In this document: piece after piece, positions 52,281 through 58,893 of the stretch | Layout: every line of letters starts with the position of its first letter | How positions within the stretch are numbered: the first letter of the stretch is position 1 | Assembly (NCBI GenBank): GCA_965200925.1 | Contig: OZ241738.1 | Span: 3,162,001-3,226,000, forward strand | Direction of reading: 5' to 3' | Source: WTGU01 sp965200925 | Lineage (GTDB): Bacteria > Pseudomonadota > Alphaproteobacteria > UBA828 | Length of the DNA: 64,000 bases | Notes under the pieces: generated by a model | What the model saw: only the letters and a program-made list of their open reading frames with translations | Databases searched by the model: none | Told to the model about the DNA's origin: nothing | Translations under genes and position numbers: made by a program

Positions 52281-53505
52281 GGCTCTCCAGCCCGCCCAAG
52301 GGGCCCAGCGCCGCGACCGTCGGGCGGCTGCCGCCGAGGAGGCGGTCGGCGGTGCGGACCACCGCGGGGCAATCGATGACGTCCACCCGCCCGATCATCT
52401 CGTCGATCGCGAGCGGGCGGCCGAACGCCAGCACGTGGCGCCCGATCCGCTCGCAGCGCGCCTGGGTGCTCTCGAGGGACATCAGCAACCCCGCCTTGAG
52501 CTGCGCCCGCGCCCGCCCGACTTCCTCTTCCGTCACGGCCGCGCGCACCTTCGCCATCTCGCCCGCCATCACCGGGACGAGCTCGGCGACCTCCGCCGCG
52601 CCGGTGCCGGCATAGACGCCGAACACCCCGCCGTCGGCGTAGCTCGAGGCGAAGGTGAACACGGAGTAGGCGAGGCCCCGGCGCTCCCGGATTTCCTGGA
52701 AGAGCCGCGAGGACATGCCGCCGCCCAGCAGCGTGGAGAGCACCTGGAGGGTGTAGAAATCCGGGTCGTCGCAGGCCACGCCGTCGAAGCCCAGGACCAG
52801 CTGCACCTGTTCCAGGTCGCGCTCCCGGCGGTGCGCGCCGCCGCGATAGACCGCCGCTTCGGGCGCCGGCGGGTGGGACGCGGGAAGCGCCGTGAACGCC
52901 GCCTCGGCGCCGGCGACCAGCGCCGCGTGATCGAGCCGCCCGGCGCCGACCAGCACCATGCGCGGCGCGCCGTAATGGGTCGCCATGTAGGCGGCGAGGT
53001 CGTCCCGCCCGTAGCGGGCGACGCGCGCCGGCGGCCCCAGGATGCTGCGGCCCATGGGCTGGCCGGGATAGGCGGTTTCCTGGAAGTGGTCGAACACGAG
53101 ATCGTCGGGCGTGTCGAGGACGTTCGCGATCTCCTGCAGCACCACCGCGCGTTCGCGGTCGAGCTCCGCCGGGTCGAACACCGAGTGCTGCACGATGTCG
53201 GCGAGGAGGTCGAGCGCGAGCGGTACGTCGTCCTTCATCACCTTGGCGTAATAGGCGGTGCTCTCCCGCGAGGTGTAGGCGTTGAGCTGGCCGCCGACCG
53301 CCTCGATCTCCTCGGCGATGTCCTGGGCGCTGCGCCGCTCGGTGCCCTTGAAGGCCATGTGTTCGAGCATGTGGGAGAGGCCGTTGGTCTCGGCCGTCTC
53401 GCAGCGCGCGCCGACGCCCACCCAGAGGCCGAGCGACGCGGTCTCCAGATGGTCCATCGGGTCGCAGACGACGCGCAGGCCGTTGGCGAGAGTCGTCGTC
53501 CTCAT
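52252..53505 (-). CDS. M16 family zinc peptidase (mitochondrial processing peptidase-like)
   Basis: A 417-residue pitrilysin-family protein with the inverted zinc motif HMLEH (residues 45-49) and the distal Glu about 75 residues later (EIANVLD region), so it should be active. The C-terminal half (LLGGGMSSRLFQEIRERRGLAYSV) is also typical. Start ATG 53505 (MRTTTLANGLRVV). It overlaps the thrC stop by 4 nt, the usual thrC-M16 pairing in alphaproteobacteria. Confidence 0.94.
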   Translation of the reverse strand: MRTTTLANGLRVVCDPMDHLETASLGLWVGVGARCETAETNGLSHMLEHMAFKGTERRSAQDIAEEIEAVGGQLNAYTSRESTAYYAKVMKDDVPLALDLLADIVQHSVFDPAELDRERAVVLQEIANVLDTPDDLVFDHFQETAYPGQPMGRSILGPPARVARYGRDDLAAYMATHYGAPRMVLVGAGRLDHAALVAGAEAAFTALPASHPPAPEAAVYRGGAHRRERDLEQVQLVLGFDGVACDDPDFYTLQVLSTLLGGGMSSRLFQEIRERRGLAYSVFTFASSYADGGVFGVYAGTGAAEVAELVPVMAGEMAKVRAAVTEEEVGRARAQLKAGLLMSLESTQARCERIGRHVLAFGRPLAIDEMIGRVDVIDCPAVVRTADRLLGGSRPTVAALGPLGGLESHDATAARFA

Positions 53506-54947
53506 GCCACGCGCCTCCGCGCTTGCGTGTCCCGCGCTTGCGTGTTCCGCGTCTGCCCGCCGGTGCGTTCGCGGACGAAGCGCTTCAGCCGCGCCGGGTC
53601 GTTCGGCAGGTCCGCCAGGCTCTCGGGCCGGTGCAGGAGGTCGCGCAGCCGGGGCGGCAGGGCCGGGCGGACGCCGGTCGCCCGCTCGACGGCCTCCGGG
53701 AACTTCGCCGGATGCGCCGTGGCGAGGCAGACCAGCGGCCCCGCCGCCGCGTCGTGGGCGCCTGCCGCGTGCAGCCCGGCGGCCGTGTGCGGGTCGATGG
53801 CGCGCCCGCCGGTGCGCCACGCCTCGGCGATGGCGTCGAGGCACTGCCGGTCGTCGGCGCGCGCGCCGGTGAAGACGGCCTGCGCCGCCGCGAGGCGCGT
53901 CGGGGCCACCGGGAAGGCGCCGTCTGCCGCGAGGCGCGCCATGAGGGCGGCGACGGCGGCCCCGTCCCGCTCGTGGAGGTCGGCCACGAGGCGCTCGAAA
54001 TTGCCGGCGACCTGGATGTCCATGCTGGGGCTCAGGGTGCGCCGCACGGGGCCCTTGGCGTAGACCCCGGTCGCGAAGAACCGGGCTAGGATGTCGTTTT
54101 CGTTGGTCGCGACCACGAGCCGCTCGATCGGCAGGCCCATCCGGTGCGCGACGTAGCCGGCATAGGCGTTACCGAAATTGCCGGTGGGGACGACGAAGGA
54201 GAGCGCGCGCGCCGGCGCGCCGAGGGCGAGCGCGGCGTAGACGTAATAGGCCGCCTGCGCGGCGATGCGCGCCCAGTTGATCGAGTTGACGGCCGCGAGC
54301 CCCGTTTCCGCACGGAAGGCGCGGTCGGCGAACGCCGCCTTCACCAGCGCCTGGCAATCGTCGAAGGTGCCGGCGACGGCGGCGTTGTGCACGTTGGGCG
54401 CGCCCGTCGTCGTCATCTGGCGGCGCTGGACCTCGGAGACGCGGCCCGCCGGGTGCAGGATCACCACGGAGACCCGCTCCAGGCCGCGGAACGCCTCGAT
54501 GGCCGCGGAGCCGGTGTCGCCCGAGGTCGCGGCGAGGATGGTGGCGGCGCGCCCGCGCCTGGCGAGCGCCGCGTCCACCATGCGCGCCAGCATCTGGAGC
54601 GCGAAATCCTTGAACGCCAGCGTCGGGCCGTGGAAGAGCTCGAGCAGCCAGCGGTCGGGGGCCAGTTGGACGAGCGGCGCGGTGGCGGGGTGGTCGAACC
54701 CGGCGTAGCTCTCGGCGGCCATCGCCAGGAGCGCCTCGCGGGAGAAGGCGTCCCCCGTGAAGAGCGCCGTCACCGCGGCGGCGACTTCGGGATAGGGGCG
54801 GTCGCGCAGGGCGTCGAGGGCGCCGGCGTCGAGCCGGGGCCAGTGCTCGGGCAGGTAGAGGCCGCCGTCGGGGGCGAGGCCGCCGAGCAGCGCCTGCTCG
54901 AACGAAACCGTCCCGCCGTCCGTCCGGCGCGTGCTGACGTACCGCAA
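53502..54947 (-). CDS. thrC: Threonine synthase
   Basis: A PLP enzyme that makes threonine from O-phosphohomoserine. The 481-residue protein has the PLP lysine in GPTLAFKDFALQ, the ATSGDTGSAA phosphate loop and VVPTGNFGNAYAG. TTG 54947 is preferred as start (MRYVSTRR), because GGGGAGGCGGGG precedes it; an ATG at 54998 would add an Arg/Gly-rich stretch. The last residues contain a duplicated TQAR motif (NTQARDTQARR), from a short DNA repeat at the 3' end. Confidence 0.94.
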   Translation of the reverse strand: MRYVSTRRTDGGTVSFEQALLGGLAPDGGLYLPEHWPRLDAGALDALRDRPYPEVAAAVTALFTGDAFSREALLAMAAESYAGFDHPATAPLVQLAPDRWLLELFHGPTLAFKDFALQMLARMVDAALARRGRAATILAATSGDTGSAAIEAFRGLERVSVVILHPAGRVSEVQRRQMTTTGAPNVHNAAVAGTFDDCQALVKAAFADRAFRAETGLAAVNSINWARIAAQAAYYVYAALALGAPARALSFVVPTGNFGNAYAGYVAHRMGLPIERLVVATNENDILARFFATGVYAKGPVRRTLSPSMDIQVAGNFERLVADLHERDGAAVAALMARLAADGAFPVAPTRLAAAQAVFTGARADDRQCLDAIAEAWRTGGRAIDPHTAAGLHAAGAHDAAAGPLVCLATAHPAKFPEAVERATGVRPALPPRLRDLLHRPESLADLPNDPARLKRFVRERTGGQTRNTQARDTQARRRVA

Positions 54948-55030
54948 GCCCCGCCTCCCCCGCTCCCGCGTCCCCCACCAGCCTACACGCCGCCCCACCC
55001 GCCCGGCAAGGAAGCGCGCCGCAGGGGGGC

Positions 55031-55216
55031 GGTGGCCAGTGGCCAGTGGCTAGTGGCCGGGTCATCTCCGGGTGAAAAGGCGCCGTTTGCCTGGGAGCGC
55101 CGGCGTCCCGCCGGCAAGGCGGGGCGAAGGCCCGCACCCTTTCCCGGACTTCCTGCCTGCCGATGGCGGCCCGTTCGCGCTTCGCGCGATGCCGGCGGGA
55201 CGCCGGCGCTCCCAGG
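55031..55216 (+). repeat. Inverted-repeat element, copy 1 (with heptamer array)
   Basis: Heptamers AGTGGCY (55031-55058) are followed by a linker and then a 26-bp arm at 55090-55115 that reappears inverted at 55191-55216. The arms enclose about 75 bp. The arm pairs with a C-G at the eleventh position (see copy 2 for the compensating change). The element is inserted between thrC and the remains of higB. No ORF is carried, so it is a non-autonomous element at most. Confidence 0.85.
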
Positions 55217-55240
55217 CAAACTTTTCACCATAAACAAACG

Positions 55241-55414
55241 GCGAAGCTCGTTTTCGACGATCCGGGAGCGATGGCTTACAATGGTCGGATGGTGTTCAAT
55301 ATCGGCGGCAACAAGTTCCGGCTCGTCGTCCGCTTCGATTATAGGAACCAGGTGGGTCGAGTGTGTTTCGTGGGAACACACGCCGAATACGACTCGATCG
55401 ATGCATCCAGTGTG
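55241..55414 (+). pseudogene. higB: C-terminal remnant of a HigB toxin
   Basis: The frame encodes GRMVFNIGGNKFRLVV ... VGRVCFVGTHAEYDSIDASS, the C-terminal half of HigB (RelE-fold mRNA interferase, HigB_toxin family). The N-terminal half is missing: the sequence upstream is the end of repeat copy 1. No stop follows at the usual place, and the frame runs on into higA until 55561. The toxin is therefore broken at both ends. It is followed by higA in the normal order. Confidence 0.75.
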
Positions 55415-55424
55415 GGAGGGCCCG

Positions 55425-55640
55425 ATGAACGTCAGACCGATCAAAAGCGAGGCCGATTACGACGCGGCGCTGTCCGAGATCGACGGCCTGATGGGGGCCG
55501 CGCCGGACACGCCGGAGGGCGACATGCTCGAAGTCCTCGTCGCCCTCGTGGAAGCGTATGAAGCCGAGCACTGGCCGATGGAGGCGCCGGACCCGGTTTC
55601 CGCGATCGAGCACGTCATGGAGGCCCGGGGCTTCCGGTAA
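55425..55640 (+). pseudogene. higA: Truncated HigA antitoxin lacking its helix-turn-helix
   Basis: A 71-residue frame with GGAGGG before ATG 55425: NVRPIKSEADYDAALSEID, GTPEGD-like TPEGDMLEVLVALVEAYEA and PPDP-like EAPDPVSAIEHVMEARG. This is the N-terminal part of HigA. Full-length relatives continue with an HTH of about 45 residues, but a TAA follows here, just before repeat copy 2. A 32-bp piece of this gene (about 55578-55610) recurs three times in the tandem array at 57.6-58.3 kb. Confidence 0.75.
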
Positions 55641-55670
55641 AGGTCCTCCTGCCTATCCGTGAGAGTCCGC

Positions 55671-55855
55671 CCTGGGAGCGTCGGCGTCCCGCCGGCCTCG
55701 CGCGGAGCGCGAACGGGCCGCCATCGGCGGGCCGGGAATCCGGGAAGGATGCGGGCCTCCGGCCCGCCTTGCCGGCGGGACGCCGACGCTCCCAGGCAAA
55801 CGGCGCCTTCTCACCCGTGGATGACCCGGCCACTAGCCACTAGCCACTGGCCACC
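55671..55855 (-). repeat. Inverted-repeat element, copy 2
   Basis: Same element as copy 1 in the opposite orientation. Arms at 55671-55696 and 55771-55796. The heptamer array (as CCACTAG/CCACTGG) lies at 55830-55855. Compared with copy 1, the left arm has T for C and the right arm A for G at the paired position, so pairing is kept. The Arg-rich frames it encodes in six frames are not conserved genes. Confidence 0.85.
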
Positions 55856-55889
55856 AGCCCCGCCCCCCGGCCCCGCCTCCGTGGCATTT

Positions 55890-56033
55890 ATGCAACCCGA
55901 GGAGCAGAGGGCGGAGATCGCGGCGCTCGCGGCCCTTCCCGACGCGGAGATCGATACCGGCGACATACCCGAAATCCTGGATTGGTCCGGCGCCCGGCGC
56001 GGCCTCCTGCACCGGCCGCGGAAGCGGGCGTAG
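55890..56033 (+). CDS. Short BrnA-like antitoxin fragment
   Basis: A 47-residue acidic peptide with ALPDAEIDTGDIPEILDWSG followed by ARRGLLHRPRKRA. This matches the N-terminal, toxin-binding part of BrnA-family (COG3514-like) antitoxins, which normally continue into a DNA-binding ribbon-helix-helix; here a stop follows directly. No BrnT toxin gene is next to it. It may be an orphan remnant or a stand-alone short form. Its start sits at the border of repeat copy 2 (GTGGCATTTATG). Confidence 0.55.
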   Translation: MQPEEQRAEIAALAALPDAEIDTGDIPEILDWSGARRGLLHRPRKRA

Positions 56034-56079
56034 GGGCCGCCTGCGACGCGGCGCCGGCCGCGACCGAGGGCTGCATTTC

Positions 56080-56243
56080 CCTGGGAGCGCCGGCATCCCG
56101 CCGCCATCGGCGGGTCGGGAACCCGGGAAAGGGTGCGGGCCTTCGGCCCGCCCTGCCGGCGGGACGCCGGCGCTCCCAGGCGAACGGCGCCTTCTCACCC
56201 GTGGATGACCCGGCCACTAGCCACTGGCCACTGGCCACCAGCC
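56080..56243 (-). repeat. Inverted-repeat element, copy 3
   Basis: Same orientation as copy 2, slightly shortened in the middle. Arms at 56080-56103 (with one A for G change) and 56155-56180, then linker and heptamer array (56213-56243). Copies 2 and 3 share a further run after the heptamers, a C-rich stretch followed by CTCCGTGGCATTT, so the duplicated block extends about 35 bp beyond the element. Confidence 0.85.
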
Positions 56244-56275
56244 CCGCCCCCCGCCCCCGCCTCCGTGGCATTTTT

Positions 56276-56347
56276 ACAACAGTGTTGTCAAAAAGCGTCA
56301 CACCGCTTCGCGAGGCTGTTGACCTTGCGATTCCTCTTGCATACCAC
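56276..56347 (+). promoter_or_regulatory. Probable porin promoter with a short operator-like palindrome
   Basis: TTGACC at 56319-56324 is a good -35; a weak -10 (CATACC region, about 56340-56345) lies at near-normal spacing. Upstream, ACAAC-AGT-GTTGT at 56276-56288 is a perfect 5-bp inverted repeat in an AT-rich island and could bind a regulator. A ribosome site AAGGAG at 56387-56392 precedes the porin ATG. Confidence 0.45.
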
Positions 56348-56399
56348 CCGTGGGAACGGAGCGGGCCGCGTCGGTGCCGCCATGCCAAGGAGAACGGAA

Positions 56400-57569
56400 A
56401 TGAAGAAGGTCTTGATGGGCACCACGGCCCTGGTCGCCGCGGGCATGATGGCGGGCGCGGCGCAGGCCCAGGAAGAGATGATGGAGGAGCCCATCTCCCT
56501 CAGCGTCGGCGGCTACTACCGCGCGGCCATCGGCAGCGTCAGCGGCAATGACGGCCCGGGCCAGCCCGAGGCCGACCGCCACACCATCGGCATCGCGCAG
56601 GACTCCGAGGTCACCTTCTCCGGCAGCACCACGCTGGACAACGGCCTCACCGTCGGCGTGAATGCGCAGCTGGAGGTGGTCGACGGCGGCCGCCTCGGCG
56701 GTGGTCCCCGCGTCATCCTCCCCGGCGCTGGCGCCAACACCAGCGGTGCCGTCGACGAGGTGTGGCTGTACTTCAGGGACGAGTTCGGCCAGCTGCGCCT
56801 GGGTTCGGTGGAGAGCGCGCGGCAGGAGATGACGAACTTCGCGCCGAACGGCGCCTACAACTTCGGCGTCAACACGCCGTTCTTCACCTTCGCGACCAAC
56901 AGCTGGCTGGCCACCTACGACGACGGCCTCGGCAACGAGGACGCGGCGAAGCTGCTCTACTTCTCGCCGTCCTTCAACGGCTTCCGGCTCGGCCTGAGCT
57001 GGGCGCCCGACGACAACGACGGCGGCCAGCAGTACGCCAACAATGCTTCGGGCAACGTGGGGCAGTTCCAGAACCACATCGCGATCGGGGCGGAGTTCTC
57101 GCAGTCCTTCATGGAGGGCAGCAGCGTCCGCATCGCGGGCGGCTACGAGACCTACGAGGCCGAGGCCCCGGCCGCCACCCCCTGCGTCGACTCGATGACC
57201 AACAACTGCGAGCCGAGCTCGCTGCATCTCGGCGCGACCGTCAGCTTCGATCAGGTCTCCGTCGGCGGCGGCTGGCTGAAGGTCGAGCAGGGCGACAACC
57301 AGGACCGGACGGTCTACGACCTCGGCCTGCGCTGGTCGGACGGGCCGATGGCGGGGGGACTCCAGTGGGGTCACGCCTCGACGGGCAACGCGGGCGGCAT
57401 GCCCGACACCGAGCTCAACCGCTATGCCGTCAACGGCACCTACGTGCTGGGGCCGGGCATCGACCTGCAGGCGCAGCTCGACTTCGGCGAGAACGACGCG
57501 CCGGGCCAGAACGCCGCGGCCGACAACGACTGGACGCAGTTCATGCTGGGCACGGCGATCACCTTCTGA
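56400..57569 (+). CDS. Outer-membrane porin
   Basis: A 389-residue precursor of a general porin (16-stranded type common in alphaproteobacteria). The signal peptide (1-23) ends AGAAQAQ. The mature protein is acidic, rich in Gly, Asn and aromatic girdle residues, and shows EVTFSGSTTLDNGLTVGV, FGQLRLGSVESA and a C-terminal strand ending TAITF with the BAM-recognised Phe. An in-frame ATG at 56382 exists, but 56400 has AAGGAG at proper spacing. The gene has its own promoter and terminator and is flanked on both sides by repeat elements. Probably highly expressed. Confidence 0.92.
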   Translation: MKKVLMGTTALVAAGMMAGAAQAQEEMMEEPISLSVGGYYRAAIGSVSGNDGPGQPEADRHTIGIAQDSEVTFSGSTTLDNGLTVGVNAQLEVVDGGRLGGGPRVILPGAGANTSGAVDEVWLYFRDEFGQLRLGSVESARQEMTNFAPNGAYNFGVNTPFFTFATNSWLATYDDGLGNEDAAKLLYFSPSFNGFRLGLSWAPDDNDGGQQYANNASGNVGQFQNHIAIGAEFSQSFMEGSSVRIAGGYETYEAEAPAATPCVDSMTNNCEPSSLHLGATVSFDQVSVGGGWLKVEQGDNQDRTVYDLGLRWSDGPMAGGLQWGHASTGNAGGMPDTELNRYAVNGTYVLGPGIDLQAQLDFGENDAPGQNAAADNDWTQFMLGTAITF

Positions 57570-57592
57570 GCGCCTACCCAACGCGACATTCC

Positions 57593-57620
57593 AAGGGGGC
57601 GCTTCGGCGTCCCCTTTTTT
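57593..57620 (+). terminator. Rho-independent terminator of the porin
   Basis: AAGGGGGCGC-TTCG-GCGTCCCCTT followed by a T run. The stem is about 10 bp with one mismatch, with a stable TTCG tetraloop, 24 nt after the porin stop. Confidence 0.9.
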
Positions 57621-57624
57621 CTTC

Positions 57625-58265
57625 GTGGCCAGTGGCCAGTGGCTAGTGGCTAGTGGTGGAGGCGCCGGACCCGGTTTCCGCGATCGAGCGGGAGGTCCGC
57701 GGCTTCTTCGTGAGAGTGCGCGAGGGAGAGCGGCGTTTTCCGCCCCCGGGAGCGCCGGCGCTCCCAGGCGAGCGGCGCCTTCTCACCCGGGGATGACCTA
57801 GCCACCGGCGACCGACCACCGGCCACTAGCCAATGGATAGTGGCCAGTGGCCAGTGGCCAGTGGCTAGTGGTGGAGGCGCCGGACCCGGTTTCCGCGATC
57901 GAGCGGGAGGTCCGCGGCTTCTTCGTGAGAGTGCGCGAGGGAGAGCGGCGTTTTCCGCCCCCGGGAGCGCCGGCGCTCCCAGGCGAGCGGCGCCTTCTCA
58001 CCCGGGGATGACCTAGCCACCGGCGACCGACCACCGGCCACTAGCCAATGGATAGTGGCTAGTGGCTAGTGACTAGTGGCTAGTGGTGGAGGCGCCGGAC
58101 CCGGTTTCCGCGATCGAGCGGGAGGTCCGCGGCTTCTTCGTGAGAGTGCGCGAGGGAGAGCGGCGTTTTCCGCCCCCGGGAGCGCCGGCGCTCCCAGGCG
58201 AGCGGCGCCTTCTCACCCGGGGATGACCTAGCCACCGGCGACCGACCACCGGCCACTAGCCACTA
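57625..58265 (+). repeat. 215-bp tandem repeat, three copies, with heptamer arrays
   Basis: Units begin at 57658, 57873 and 58088, exactly 215 bp apart and almost identical; the third ends near 58265. Each unit contains a piece identical to the higA fragment (GGAGGCGCCGGACCCGGTTT and on), a degraded arm of the inverted-repeat element (CGCCGGCGCTCCCAGG), its linker (GGCGCCTTCTCACCC) and an AGTGGCY heptamer array in both orientations. No gene is encoded. It looks like local amplification of a deleted element-plus-higA scrap. Confidence 0.92.
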
Positions 58266-58309
58266 CGGAACGGCGCGTTGCGCGCAGGCGTGAACCATGG
58301 ATAGTGGCC

Positions 58310-58345
58310 AGTGGCTAGTGGCTAGTGGCTAGTGGCGGCAAGCCC
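58310..58345 (+). repeat. AGTGGCY heptamer array
   Basis: About five tandem heptamers (AGTGGCC or AGTGGCT) in a row, the last of the arrays at the right end of the repeat-rich region. Together with 58266-58398 this stretch shows no gene. Confidence 0.85.
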
Positions 58346-58398
58346 TTATCGAGTGCCGATCCTGAATGTCTGGTTACGAGGCCGGGGCTGGCCCAGGG

Positions 58399-58647
58399 AT
58401 GGAAATGACGGAATATGAGACTTCGGCTTTGCTGATTGCCGCCGCGCATGTGGTCGTCGGCTTGATGCAGGTCGCCATCGTCGCCTACGGCATCCGCGCG
58501 ATGCGCACCATGGGCGAGCGGCGTACGCGCGAGCAAGACCAGCGGCACGCCGAGGCGGACCAGCGGCATGCCGAGGCGGGCCAGCGGCACGCCGAAGCGA
58601 TGCGCGCCCTGGAAGCGCTGATTGAGCGGACCGGGGGAGCGCGATGA
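58399..58647 (+). CDS. Small membrane protein with heptad (QRHAEA) repeats
   Basis: An 82-residue protein. One transmembrane helix (about 9-31) is followed by a charged coiled coil with three perfect seven-residue repeats of the form xQRHAEA (about 46-67), then LEALIERTGG. The repeats are also near-identical at DNA level (21 bp each), so their number may vary. ATG 58399 is used; ATG 58405 is possible. Unknown function. It lies right after the repeat-rich region and mirrors the coiled-coil protein at 49662. Confidence 0.55.
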   Translation: MEMTEYETSALLIAAAHVVVGLMQVAIVAYGIRAMRTMGERRTREQDQRHAEADQRHAEAGQRHAEAMRALEALIERTGGAR

Positions 58648-58664
58648 GCGCCCCCGAATTGCCC

Positions 58665-58700
58665 GCCATGCCGGCGGGACGCCGGCGCTCCCGGGGATGA
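58665..58700 (+). repeat. Solo arm of the inverted-repeat element
   Basis: Contains CATGCCGGCGGGACGCCGGC and the following GCTCCCGGGGATGATTTTCAC, i.e. one arm and part of the linker, without a partner arm. A decayed fragment of the element. Confidence 0.7.
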
Positions 58701-58786
58701 TTTTCACGGATAAGCAGGTTGAGCATTGAACCACGGCGCGGCGCCCGGCGGTTGGTCCCGCGCACCGGGTTCAGCCTGGGCGGCCT

Positions 58787-58815
58787 GAAAAAGCAGGGGC
58801 CTCCGAAGAGGCCCC
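58787..58815 (-). terminator. Rho-independent terminator of lysK
   Basis: Read on the minus strand: GGGGCCTC-TTCG-GAGGCCCC followed by TGCTTTTTC. An 8-bp perfect GC stem with a TTCG loop and a T run, about 80 nt after the lysK stop. Confidence 0.85.
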
Positions 58816-58818
58816 GCA

Positions 58819-58842
58819 CCCTGCGGTCGAAACCGCAAGGGG
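58819..58842. other. Second stem-loop between lysK and its terminator
   Basis: CCCT-GCGGT-CGAA-ACCGC-A-AGGG: a nine-pair stem with one bulge and a four-base loop, immediately adjacent to the terminator. It could be part of a 3'-UTR-derived or independent small RNA; there is no direct proof. The rest of 58648-58893 shows no gene. Confidence 0.4.
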
Positions 58843-58893
58843 TGTCTTCCCTACCCGTAGCCGTTCCGGCGTCGATAGTCAAATCTTTCGTTT

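Larger units (their letters stand above)
56034..56399. other. Intergenic region upstream of the porin
   Basis: No gene. It contains repeat copy 3 (56080-56243) and the porin promoter region (both listed separately), and begins right after the BrnA-like fragment. Confidence 0.6.

Noticed and set aside
55031..56243. Insertion sequence with transposase
   Set aside because: No ORF of transposase size or motif lies between the inverted arms; only a non-autonomous element is supported.
57625..58265. CRISPR array
   Set aside because: Repeats are 215 bp, directly adjacent and nearly identical, with no unique spacers and no cas genes.
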